This document shows positions 53,674-62,449 of a stretch of 64,000 nucleotides of DNA, piece by piece. The DNA lies in assembly GCA_963834305.1 (NCBI GenBank), contig CAWIAX010000003.1, forward strand, positions 1,178,001 through 1,242,000, given 5' to 3'. The position numbers and the translations under genes are program-made. The DNA is from JACCXG01 sp963834305 (GTDB lineage Bacteria; Acidobacteriota; Vicinamibacteria; Vicinamibacterales; 2-12-FULL-66-21). The notes beneath the pieces are model-generated. The model searched no databases, was not told the origin of the DNA, and saw only the letters and a program-made list of their open reading frames with translations. Position 1 is the stretch's first letter. Every line of letters starts with the position of its first letter.

Positions 53674-54492
53674 ATGGTCGAGAGCGCCCGGTGGCGTCAG
53701 CGTCTGGTGGTGACCCGTTTCGTGCTGCTGCACGTGGCCGCACTGGCGGTGTTCCTCGTGCCGTTCACGTGGAGCCTGGTCTGGTGGCTCGCCGGCAGCT
53801 ACTTGATCCGGATGTTCGGGGTCACCGCCGGCTACCACCGCTATTTCAGCCATCGTTCGTACAAGCTGGGACGGGGTGCCCAGTTCGTGATGGCGATGCT
53901 GGCGCAGACCTCGGGCCAGAAGGGCGCGTTGTGGTGGGCGGCGCATCATCGCGACCACCACCGCCATTCCGACGGGCCGCAAGACGTCCACTCTCCGCAG
54001 GGAGGGGTTCTGGTGGTCGCACGTCGGCTGGATCCTGTCCGACCCGGCACGACCACTACGACCCGGCGCGGATCGCCGACTTCGGCCGCTACCCGGAGCT
54101 GCGCTGGCTCGATCGCCATCACGGGTGCCGACCGTGGCCTTCGGCGCCGCCGTGTGGCTCACCGGCGGCTTCGCGGCGTTCGTCTGGGGCTACCTCCTCG
54201 CGACGGTGCTGCTCTATCACGCGACCTTCGCGATCAACTCGGTGGCGCACATCTGGGGCACGCCGCTCGTTCGCCACCGCCGACGACAGCCGCAACAACT
54301 TCTGGCTCGCGCTCGTCACGCTGGGCGAGGGGTGGCACAACAACCACCACCACTGCCGCTCGAGCTGTCGCCAGGGGTCCGCTGGTGGGAGATCGACTCT
54401 GACCTACCTCGGCCTCCGCCTGCTCGCCCTTGCCGGTATTGCCCGCGACCTCCGGCCGTTCGTGGTCCGACGAGGCGCGGCGGGCGGCATGA
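53674..54492 (+). pseudogene. Acyl-CoA/acyl-lipid desaturase, frameshifted as sequenced
   Basis: The first 108 codons are intact and show membrane segments, the first histidine box HRYFSH and the second HHRDHH. After 'GPQDVHSPQ' the frame breaks near 53,998-54,005 and again near 54,045, 54,122, 54,270, 54,378 and 54,402. Across frames the rest is recognisable: 'FWWSHVGWILSD', 'HDHYDPARIADFGRYPELRWLDRHH', 'FAINSVAHIWG', and the third box WHNNHHH. It is a delta-9-type fatty-acid desaturase that would supply the double bonds used by the CFA synthases. The stop (about 54,490-54,492) overlaps the next ATG. Confidence 0.88.
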
Positions 54493-55750
54493 AGCACGTC
54501 GCCGTGATCGGCGTCGGGCATCTCCGGGCTGGCGGCCGCCTATTTCCTCAGCCGGCGCCACCGCGTGACGCTGTTCGAGCGCGCCGAACGCCTCGGTGGA
54601 CACACCCACACCATCGTGGTCGAAGCGGGCAGGTGGCCCGGTTCCGCTCGACACCGGCTTCCTGGTGCACAACGCGCGCACCTATCCGAACCTGGTGCGG
54701 CTGTTCGCCGAGATCGGCATCGAGACCGATGCCGTCGGACATGTCGTTCTCGGTCAGCTGTCCGGCGAGCGGCTTCGAATACAGCAGCCGCGGCCTGCGC
54801 GGCTTCTTCGCCCAGCCGCGGCAACTGCTGCGTCCGTCGCACTACCGGCTGCTGCGCGACATCGTCCGCTTCAACCGCGACGCGCCGCGGGTGCTGACGA
54901 CGCCGGGCGCCGAGAGCTGGACGCTCGCCGACTATCTCGCGCGGCCAGCGCTACGGCGACGACTTCGCGTCGCGCTATCTCGCGCCGATGGCGTCGGCGA
55001 TCTGGTCGTCGTCGCTCGACAGCATCGACCGCTTTCCGGCGCGGACGCTCGTGCGCTTCATGCAGAACCACGGCATGCTCGCCGTCGGGTCGCATCCGAC
55101 ATGGCGGGTGGTCCGCGGCGGCAGCCACACCTACATTCCGCGCCTGACGGCGCCGCTCGACGGCGCGGTTCAGACCGAACGCCCTGCTCCAGTCGGTGCG
55201 CCGCGCACGACGGTGGCGTCAGCCTGACGTTCGCCGACCGGCCCGCCGCTGCAGGTGGACGATGTGGTGTTTGCCTGCCACGGCGACCAGGTGCTGCCGC
55301 TGCTGGCCGATCCGACCGACGCGGAGCGCGAGGTCTTCCGCCACTTCACGACCACCGCCAACGAGGCCTGGCTGCACACCGACGCGGCGGCGCTGCCGGC
55401 CGCGCCGCGGGCGCACGCGTCGTGGAACTACCGTCTCGGCGGCGACGGCCGCCGCGCCGCCGACGGTGACCTACCATCTCAACCGGCTCCAGGGGATTCG
55501 CCGGCCCCACCGACTACTGCGTCACGCTCAACCCGCGGTCGGCCGATCGCGGACGACCGCGTCATCCGCCGCATCGCCTACCGGCACCCGCGGTGACGCT
55601 CGGCATCGGTGGCCGCGCAGGCGCGCTGGCGCGAGGTCAGCGGCGTCGGGCGGACGCACTACTGCGGCGCCTACTGGCGCTACGGCTTTCACGAGGACGG
55701 CCTGGTCTCGGCCCTGCGGGTCGCCGCGCGATCTCGGGGTGCACTGGTGA
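54489..55750 (+). pseudogene. FAD-dependent amine-oxidase-like oxidoreductase, frameshifted as sequenced
   Basis: Starts MKHVAVIG; the FAD GxGxxG is interrupted by an extra base near 54,519. Following the three frames gives 'HRVTLFERAERLGGHTHTI', 'LDTGFLVHNARTYPNLVRLF', 'MASAIWSSSLDSIDRFPARTLVRFMQNHGML', 'WRVVRGGSHTYIPRL', 'DDVVFACHGDQVLPLL', and a C-terminal 'GRTHYCGAYWRYGFHEDGLVSALR'. At least ten single-base breaks occur between 54,519 and 55,600. The family sits beside DUF1365 and CFA synthase in many genomes and may form unsaturated or furan-type fatty acids (inference). Its stop overlaps the next start (GTGA). Confidence 0.87.
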
Positions 55751-56527
55751 GCGCGGCCCCGGCGCTCTACGTCGGCACGCTGCGGCACCGCCGCTTCACA
55801 CCGCGTCGCGCACGAGTTCGACTACACGCTGTTCATGGCGCTGCTCGACGTCGATCGCCTGCCCGAGGCGATGGCGGTGTCGCGGCTGACGAGTTACAAC
55901 CGGTGGAACTGGGCCGCCTTCGACGAGCGCGACCACCTCGGCGATCCGTCGCAGCCGCTGCGCGAGCGTCTCCGCGCGAGCGCGGCGGCGTCCGGGGAAG
56001 CGCTGCCGGACGGTCCGGTCTACCTGCTCACCCATCTCCGCTATCGCCGGCTACGTCTTCAATCCGATTTCGCTCTTCTACTGCTACGACGCGCGGCGGC
56101 GACCTGCAGCTGGTGCTGGCCGACGTGCAGCAACACCTATGGCGGGCGGCGGCACTACTGGCTGCGGCCGGCGGACGACGGCCGCCGCCGCTTCCGTGCC
56201 GCGGCGGCCAAGGCGCTGTATGTCTCGCCGTTCATGGAGTCCGACGTCGACTACGAGTTCATCCTGACGCCGCCCGGGCGAGTCGCTGCTGGTCGCACAT
56301 GAACGTCGCGCCGCGTACCGGCGAGGCGCCGGCGGGCCGGATGTTCGACGCGACGCTGACGCTGCGGCAGCGGCCCTGGACGGCACGGACCATTCGCGCC
56401 GCGCTGCTGCGCTTTCCCGTTCATGACGGCCAAGGTGACGGCCGCCATCCACTGGCAGGCGCTGCGGCTGCACATGAAAGGGCTGCCGGTGATGCCGCGT
56501 GAGGAGCACCATGCGAAGCATGATTGA
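55747..56527 (+). pseudogene. DUF1365 protein, frameshifted as sequenced
   Basis: GTG 55747 overlaps the oxidoreductase stop. Readable blocks: 'SAAPALYVGTLRHRRF', 'YTLFMALLDVDRLPEAM', 'SYNRWNWAAFDERDHLGDP', 'VYLLTHLRY', 'FNPISLFYCYDA', 'AKALYVSPFMESDVDYEF', 'MTAKVTAAIHWQALRLHMKGLPVMPREEHHAKHD'. Breaks lie near 55,803, 56,045, 56,090, 56,115, 56,280 and 56,417. DUF1365 is a lipid-cluster protein of unknown reaction. The end overlaps the start of CFA synthase 2 by 17 bases. Confidence 0.85.
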
Positions 56528-57795
56528 CGGGTGGGCGGAGCGGGCGGTCATGCGCGTCGCTGCGGCGGATCCGGCAGGGGCAGCTCGTGCTGCAGACGCC
56601 GGCCGGCGAGCACCGGTTCGGCGACCCGGCGGCCCCCGCCGCGATCATGCGGGTGCACGACCCGCGGGTCTTCTCGCCGCGTCGTCACCGCGGGCGAGAT
56701 CGGGATCGGCGAGAGCTACATGGACGGCGAGTGGACGACGCCGGACCTCGTGGCCGCTGGCCCGGCTGATGCTGGCCAACGGCGACCTGCTGTCGGGGAC
56801 GCCGGCGTTCGCCACCTGGGGGTCGCGGCTGCATCGACGCCTGGGCGCACCGCCGCCGCGACAACACGCGCACCGGCAGCCGGCGCAACATCCACCAGCA
56901 CTACGACCTCGGCAATGCCTTCTTCCGGCTGTTCCTCGACGCCAACCTGCTCTATTCGTGCGCCGTCTACCAGCGGCCGGACGACTCGCTCGAGACGGCG
57001 CAGGTCAACAAGCTGCGCACCATCTGCGACAAGCTCCAGCTCACGCCGAACGACCACGTGCTCGAGATCGGCACCGGCTGGGGCGGCTTCGCGCTCTTTG
57101 CCGCGACGCGCTACGGCTGCCGGGTCACGACCACCACGATCAGCGAAGAGCAGCACGCCCATGCCGTCGACCTGATCGCGCGGGCGGGGACCGCGGGCTC
57201 GCGCATCGACCTGCCGCTTCGAGGACTACCGGGACCTGCGGGGCGACCTACGAGCAAGATCGTCAGCATCGAGATGTTCGAGGCGGTGGGGCTGCGCCAC
57301 TACGACGAGTTCTTCGCCGCGTGCGACCGGCTGCTCGATCTCGACGGCGTGATGCTGCTGCAGACCATCACTGTCGACGACTGGCGCTTTGCCGACTACC
57401 GCCGCTCGCCGAGCTGGATCGCCAAGTACATCTTCCCCGGCGCCGAGCTCGCATCGGTGGCCGAGGTGCTGGCGTCGCTGGCCCGGGTCAGCCGGCTCGA
57501 TCTTCACCACGCCGAGCAGATTGGCACGCACTACGCCCGCACCCTGGGCCAGTGGCGCGAGCGTTTCCATGCGCGGCTGGCCGAGGTGCGCGCCCAGGGG
57601 TTCGACGAGCGCTTCATCCGGATGTGGGACCTGTATCTCGCCTACTGCGAGGCGGCGTTCCTGGAGCGTCACATCGGCGACGTGCAGCTCGTCCTGGCCA
57701 AGGCCGCCAACCGCCGCGTGCTCTTCGGGGAACCCTGGGGGGAGGCGCGGGCCGGGGCCGCCCCTGCCGGTCGCGCCGCCACCGCCCGCGCCTGA
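56511..57795 (+). pseudogene. Cyclopropane-fatty-acid synthase 2, frameshifted as sequenced
   Basis: ATG 56511 has GAGGAG upstream. Frames join to give 'MRSMIDGWAERAVM', 'IGIGESYMDGEWTTPDL', 'NIHQHYDLGNAFF'-like and 'LYSCAVYQRP' blocks, then an intact stretch from about 56,900 with SAM motif VLEIGTGWGGFALFAA, broken once more near 57,215-57,255, and clean to the stop ('KIVSIEMFEAVGLRHYDEFF', 'SWIAKYIFPGAELAS'). It is distinct from CFA synthase 1 and belongs to the group linked with DUF1365 and FAD oxidoreductases. The methyl donor is SAM. Confidence 0.87.
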
Positions 57796-57842
57796 CGCCG
57801 CCGGCGCCGCTGGCGCCCGGCCGGCTCCTTTCGCCTGGTAGT

Positions 57843-57871
57843 TTGAGTTCAAAATAACAGGCTGGTAGCAT
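57843..57871 (+). promoter_or_regulatory. Sigma-70 promoter of the methyltransferase gene
   Basis: TTGAGT, 17 bases, TAGCAT in an A/T-rich patch (TTCAAAATAACAGG) that is rare in this window. Transcript start is expected near 57,878, with GGGGAG just before the ATG at 57,893. Confidence 0.55.
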
Positions 57872-57892
57872 GGGGACCTACACAGGGGAGCC

Positions 57893-58684
57893 ATGACGGG
57901 ACATCTCGTGCAGCAGCACTACGGCCGGGAAGGGCTGGCGGACGCGTTTGGCCGCTTTACAACCGAGGAACTGTCGTCGTTCGACGAACTGCACAGCCGC
58001 GCGCGCCAGGCGACCTCGGAGCTCGCCGCGCTCGCCAGCCTGCGCCCCGGCATGCGCGTGCTCGACGTCGGCGCCGGCCTGGGCGGGCCGGCGCGCCACC
58101 TCGCCTCGGCCTACGGGCTGCGCGTCACCGGCCTCGAGCTGACCGCGGAATACGTCCGCCTCGCGCGCCTGCTGACCGAACGCGCCGGGCTGACCGATCA
58201 GGTCGGGTTCGAGCAGGGCAGCGCGCTGTCGGCGCCGTTCGCCACTCGATCGTTCGACTGCGCCTGGCTGCAGCACGTGCTCGTGAACGTCGCCGACAAG
58301 GCGCGCCTCTTTGCCGAGCTGAAGCGGGTGCTCGCCCCGGGCGGCTGCCTCGCCCTCCACGAGGTGGTCTCGCCCGCAGGCCATCGCCCCAGCTTTCCGC
58401 TGCCCTGGGGACGGTCGCCGCTCACGAGCTACGTTCCCGGACCGGAGCGCCTGCGCACCGCCATCGAGAATGCCGGTTTCGCGATGCGGTCGTGGACCGA
58501 CACCACGCCGCTCGCCGCCGCCTGGTGCCGTGGCGTCGACAGCTATGCGGCTGGCGACGTGCGGCTGGCCGGGCTGTCGGCCACCCTTGGCGAAGATGCG
58601 CGGCAGATGATTGCCAATCTCGGGCAGGACCTCGACGCCGGCCGCCTCGGCGTCGTCATGGCCGTCTTCGACAGGACCGCTTGA
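57893..58684 (+). CDS. Class I SAM-dependent methyltransferase
   Basis: A protein of 263 residues. SAM motif I VLDVGAGLGGPARHLA (about residue 57), motif II 'GLELTAEYV', 'FDCAWLQHVLVNV' and 'LKRVLAPGGCLALHEVV'. This is the UbiE/sterol- or tocopherol-methyltransferase-like group (Methyltransf_11). Substrate is unknown; a small lipid or quinone is plausible. The reading frame is clean, unlike its left neighbours. The stop overlaps a TTG start of the next gene (TTGA). Confidence 0.88.
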   Translation: MTGHLVQQHYGREGLADAFGRFTTEELSSFDELHSRARQATSELAALASLRPGMRVLDVGAGLGGPARHLASAYGLRVTGLELTAEYVRLARLLTERAGLTDQVGFEQGSALSAPFATRSFDCAWLQHVLVNVADKARLFAELKRVLAPGGCLALHEVVSPAGHRPSFPLPWGRSPLTSYVPGPERLRTAIENAGFAMRSWTDTTPLAAAWCRGVDSYAAGDVRLAGLSATLGEDARQMIANLGQDLDAGRLGVVMAVFDRTA

Positions 58685-59502
58685 CGGTGGGCGGCAGGCT
58701 CCGGCTCGTGGCTGCGGCGCTGGCGCTCGCTGGTGCTGCCCCCGGAGCGGATCGGCCGCAGGCGCCACCGCCCACGCCGCCGCCACCAACGGCGGCTGTC
58801 GCCTACGGGCTGGAAGCGCCAGCACCGAAGGCTGACGCGCTGCGCGCCCGGTTCACCGTCGCGCAACTGGAGGTCCTGGAGGTCCTCAACCGCGCCGACT
58901 TCGGCCACCTCTCCGCGCTGCCGGTGCTGGTGGTGCCGGAGGCGTGGCATGACGACCTCCTCGCCTACAGCCCGTTTCCGCTGCACTACGACCGCTGGGC
59001 CGAAGGGCAGCCGAAGGGCCTCGTCGTGGACCAGGCGCTCCAGGCATTCGCGGCCTACGAATCCGGCCGCCTCGTCCGGTGGGGCCCCACCAACTCCGGC
59101 CGGCTGTCGAGCCAGACTCCGGCCGGCCTGTTCCACCTCAATTGGCGCTCGCGCGGCCGGCACAGCACGGTGAACGCGGACTGGTTCCTGCCGTGGTACT
59201 TCAATTTCCACAACAAGCGCGGCCTGTCGTTCCACCAGTACGCGCTGCCGGGCCACCCGGCCAGCCACGCCTGCCTCCGCCTGCTCGAACGCGACGCACG
59301 CTGGCTGTACGAATGGGGCGAGGTGTGGACGCTGGACGAGCGCGGCTGGGAGGTGCTCACGCACGGCACGCCGCTGCTCATCCTGAACTGCTACGCCTTC
59401 GGCCAGCCCGCGCCCTGGCGGACGCCCGACCGGCTGCGATCGGGCGTGCAGCTGCCCGCGACGCCCGACCTGAGCGTGCGCGAATGCGACGCCGGGCCGT
59501 AG
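58681..59502 (+). CDS. Exported L,D-transpeptidase (YkuD)
   Basis: A protein of about 273 residues. Start is TTG 58681 (AGGA just upstream) or GTG 58687. A signal peptide (RLVAAALALAGAAPGAD) is followed by a Pro-rich linker. The YkuD core has 'VDQALQAFAAYESGRLVRWGPTNSG', 'TPAGLFHLNW', 'HQYALPGHPASHACLRLLERDA': the His and catalytic Cys of the HxxxxxxxxSHxCLR motif, with Ala in place of the usual Gly. It makes 3-3 cross-links in peptidoglycan or attaches lipoproteins. Periplasmic. Confidence 0.87.
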   Translation: MTVGGRLRLVAAALALAGAAPGADRPQAPPPTPPPPTAAVAYGLEAPAPKADALRARFTVAQLEVLEVLNRADFGHLSALPVLVVPEAWHDDLLAYSPFPLHYDRWAEGQPKGLVVDQALQAFAAYESGRLVRWGPTNSGRLSSQTPAGLFHLNWRSRGRHSTVNADWFLPWYFNFHNKRGLSFHQYALPGHPASHACLRLLERDARWLYEWGEVWTLDERGWEVLTHGTPLLILNCYAFGQPAPWRTPDRLRSGVQLPATPDLSVRECDAGP

Positions 59503-59521
59503 GCGCACCCCACCCCGGCCT

Positions 59522-60418
59522 TCAGTTGTCCGACCTCCCGGCCTCGGAGTTCGCCAACCCGGCGAGGCTGGCCGCCTGCCGCCAGACCCGCTCGTCGATG
59601 TTCTCGAGAAACAGCTGCATGTGGTGGTAGGGGATCTCGATGCCGGCGGCATCGAGCCCGACTTTGCTGGCCTCCATCACCCGGTGGTAGACCGGCTGCT
59701 CGCGGGAGGCCTCGTCGATCCACACCCGGACGTTCATGTTCACGCTCGAGGCGCCCAGCTCGGTGACCACGAGATCCGGCGGCGGCGCCTCGAGGATGCC
59801 TTCGACGGTCCGCACGGCGGCGAGCACCGCCGCGCGCGCGCTGGCGATGTTCTCCTTGTAGGCGATGCCGATCGGCACGTCGATCCGCGTTTCGCCGTGC
59901 TTCGAATGGTTGACGAGCACGGTGTCGATGATGGTCTTGTTGGGGATGACGATATAGGTGTTGCGGGTGGTGCGGATCCGCGTCGACCGCATGGTGATGT
60001 CGCTGACGGCGCCGTAGCGGTCGGCCACGGTCACCCAGTCGCCGACCTGGAAGGGCTTGTCGATGAAGATCATGAACCCGGCGATGATGTTGGCGATCGA
60101 GTCCTGGGCGGCGAAGCCGATGGCCAGGCCGACCACGCCGATGCCGGCGAGCGCGGCGCCGACGTTGATGCCGATCTGGTCGGCGGCCATCACCAGCGCG
60201 AACACGGTGACCGCGACGCGGTAGATCCGGTCCACCAGCATCGAGACGAGCGTGGCGTGCACGCCGGCGCGCTGCAGGACCCGCCGCAGCGAGCCCTGCG
60301 TGAGCCGGTAGAAGATCCAGAACCCGAGCAGGATGGCGAGCGCGGCAAGCACCGCGGGAAGCAGCCCGAGGGCCCGGGCGACCGGCGGAAGCGTCTGCGC
60401 GGCTGTGTCTTGGTTCAT
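59522..60418 (-). CDS. Small-conductance mechanosensitive channel (MscS)
   Basis: A protein of 298 residues. Three membrane segments; the pore helix has the MscS Gly/Ala pattern (GAALAGIGVVGLAIGFAAQDSIANIIAGF), followed by the beta domain 'DKPFQVGDWVTVADRYGAVSDITMRSTRIRT-RNTYIVIPN'. It releases solutes under osmotic down-shock. It is the last gene of the leftward run transglycosylase - CorA - MscS, 16 bases after CorA. Confidence 0.93.
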   Translation of the reverse strand: MNQDTAAQTLPPVARALGLLPAVLAALAILLGFWIFYRLTQGSLRRVLQRAGVHATLVSMLVDRIYRVAVTVFALVMAADQIGINVGAALAGIGVVGLAIGFAAQDSIANIIAGFMIFIDKPFQVGDWVTVADRYGAVSDITMRSTRIRTTRNTYIVIPNKTIIDTVLVNHSKHGETRIDVPIGIAYKENIASARAAVLAAVRTVEGILEAPPPDLVVTELGASSVNMNVRVWIDEASREQPVYHRVMEASKVGLDAAGIEIPYHHMQLFLENIDERVWRQAASLAGLANSEAGRSDN

Positions 60419-60434
60419 CGTCTCTCTCCCGTCC

Positions 60435-61412
60435 TCACCGTTCTCCCATCCAGCCGCGGCGGTACATCACGACCAGTGCGCCCGCCGCGATCGACGCCAT
60501 CACGCCCAGCACCAGGAAGTAGCCGTGGCGGATCCGCAGCTCGGGGATGTCGAAGTTCATCCCGTAGACGCCGGCGATGAAGCTGAGGGGCACGAACACG
60601 GTGGTCACGATGGTCAGCGTCTTGACGATCTGATTCAGCCGGTGCGACGCCATGGTGATGTAGCCGTCCATCAGGTCGGAGGCCAGGTCGTAGTAGAGCG
60701 AGGCCAGGCTCATGGACCGCTCGAGGTGCTCGTAGACGTCGTTCAGTTCATGGCGCAGCTCCTGGCGGATGCCGGGGGGGATCGCGGTCTTGATCGTCTC
60801 GAACAGCTTCACATGGTAGGTGATGACCCGCCGCAGCTTCTTGAGATTCGCCTTGTGGCCGACCAGCTCGGCGAGCAGGGCGTCGGTCGGCCGCGCGATC
60901 ATCTCGTCCTCGAGCTCGTCGAGCCGCGTCTCGAGCGCCAGCAGGATGGGCAGGTAGCGGTTGACGATCCGCCGCGCCAGCATGATCGCCAGCGAGTCGG
61001 CCCCCGCGGCGACGAGCGCCGGGTCGGCCGCCGCCTGGGCCCAGAGCAGGTCGATGCTCGGCGAGGGGCCGCTGTGCCGGGTCACGAGAAAGCGCGGCCC
61101 GACGAACATGGCGATCTGGATGGTGCCGAACTGGACGGTTTCCGACGCCGCGTCGAGGCCCTTCATCAGGACGAAGGTGTGGTCGTCGAACCCCTCGATC
61201 TTCGGCGGGTGGCGCTGCCGCTGGGCGTCCTGGATCGCCAGCGGGTGGAGGCCGAAGCGCTCCTGCATCAGGGACGACTCGGCCGCCTCCGGAACATCCA
61301 TCAGGTCCAGCCACAGGATGGCGGAGGAACTGACGCGCCAGCTCTCGATCAGCTCCTCGCCGCCGGCCTCGAACCGCCCCGTGGACCCGTCGTACAGCTG
61401 GGTTCGAATCAT
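60435..61412 (-). CDS. corA: CorA-type magnesium/cobalt transporter
   Basis: A protein of 325 residues. ATG 61412 overlaps the stop of the transglycosylase gene (ATGA). A large N-terminal cytoplasmic funnel with 'PLAIQDAQRQRHPPKIEGFDDHTFVLMKGL', a long helix, then two C-terminal membrane segments with the CorA selectivity motif YGMNFD ending TM1. It imports Mg2+ (or Co2+/Ni2+) as a pentamer in the inner membrane. Confidence 0.93.
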   Translation of the reverse strand: MIRTQLYDGSTGRFEAGGEELIESWRVSSSAILWLDLMDVPEAAESSLMQERFGLHPLAIQDAQRQRHPPKIEGFDDHTFVLMKGLDAASETVQFGTIQIAMFVGPRFLVTRHSGPSPSIDLLWAQAAADPALVAAGADSLAIMLARRIVNRYLPILLALETRLDELEDEMIARPTDALLAELVGHKANLKKLRRVITYHVKLFETIKTAIPPGIRQELRHELNDVYEHLERSMSLASLYYDLASDLMDGYITMASHRLNQIVKTLTIVTTVFVPLSFIAGVYGMNFDIPELRIRHGYFLVLGVMASIAAGALVVMYRRGWMGER

Positions 61413-62380
61413 CGCGGCTCTCCTTGTTCGTGGGCGGCCCCGGCGCCGTCGGGCAGGGGAGGCATCCACGGCCACTCCTCCCGCTCGATCTCCTTCCCCC
61501 GCCGCCAGACGTAGTCCCAGGCGGGAGGGGTGTTCTGGTTCCTGATGAACCGCGACAGCCGGCGGTTCACCGTGTCGACGTAGGTCGTGCCCAGGCTGTC
61601 GTGGGCCCGCGAGATGCCGCGGTTGTAGGCGCGGATCGACCGGTGCAGGTCGCCGTTGGTCTCGTTGATCAGCATGCCCATCCAGATGGCGACGAAGCGC
61701 GTCGCCACCCAGGGGTTGTAGTAGGCGCTGTCCTCGGGGGCGATGTCCACCAGCCCTTTCTCGTAGAGCCGCCGCAGCCGGTCGCGGGCATAGCCGGAGG
61801 CGCCGCCGAGCCCCATGTCGACGCTGCCGTTGGTGTTGACCAGCCGCCCGCGGTGGTTGAACCACGACTCCGACATGACGATGGCCGCGAGCGTGTCGTC
61901 CACTTCACCAGCCGGCAGGTCGAACTGGCCGCCGACGTCGTAGTAGCCGGCCCAATACGACACCATCTGCCGGTAGGCGAGCGTGCGCATCGGCTGCGGC
62001 ACGAGATCCCAGTCGTGCACGGTCATGGCGTCCCAGGCGCGCGGGTTCGTGAGGATGCCGCGGTAGCGTGCCAGCATGTTGTCGAGCGCTTCCTCGCGGA
62101 GCGGCGAGGGCACGTTGTTCCACTCCGCCAGGTGCATGCGGCGCCACAGCGAGACATTCGTGCGCACATCGTCGGCGGTCACGAAGGTGACGACGCGCTG
62201 GTCGCCGGCCCGCACCGTGACCTCCACCGTGGTGCGGTCGAGCAGCGGGGTGTAGATGTCGAGCGCCGGGACGCCGGGCGGCGTCGTGTCAATCTCCTGG
62301 TACAGCCAGAGATACCCGCCGGCCAGCGTGACCAGCAGGGCAACAACCCACGTAACCGCGTTCAGGCTGGGGGCTCGCAT
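61409..62380 (-). CDS. Membrane-anchored lytic transglycosylase (SLT type)
   Basis: A protein of 323 residues with one N-terminal membrane anchor (WVVALLVTLAGGYLWLY). The SLT-like catalytic region contains 'TLAAIVMSESWFNHRG' with the likely catalytic Glu, 'GSVDMGLGGASGYARDRLRRLY' and 'SIRAYNRGIS', the YN motif of lysozyme-like domains. It would cleave peptidoglycan in the periplasm. Overlap with corA suggests cotranscription. Confidence 0.75.
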   Translation of the reverse strand: MRAPSLNAVTWVVALLVTLAGGYLWLYQEIDTTPPGVPALDIYTPLLDRTTVEVTVRAGDQRVVTFVTADDVRTNVSLWRRMHLAEWNNVPSPLREEALDNMLARYRGILTNPRAWDAMTVHDWDLVPQPMRTLAYRQMVSYWAGYYDVGGQFDLPAGEVDDTLAAIVMSESWFNHRGRLVNTNGSVDMGLGGASGYARDRLRRLYEKGLVDIAPEDSAYYNPWVATRFVAIWMGMLINETNGDLHRSIRAYNRGISRAHDSLGTTYVDTVNRRLSRFIRNQNTPPAWDYVWRRGKEIEREEWPWMPPLPDGAGAAHEQGEPR

Positions 62381-62449
62381 CCGTGCGCGCCCGTCCCGGC
62401 GGGCGGCGCCCGATCATACGCTGGATGGCCGACCCGGGGGCGGCGCCGT

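Noticed and set aside
53674..57260. Programmed ribosomal frameshifting as the cause of the broken frames
   Set aside because: Breaks are too many, lie at different sequences, go in both directions and affect unrelated genes; no slippery heptamer with downstream structure recurs.
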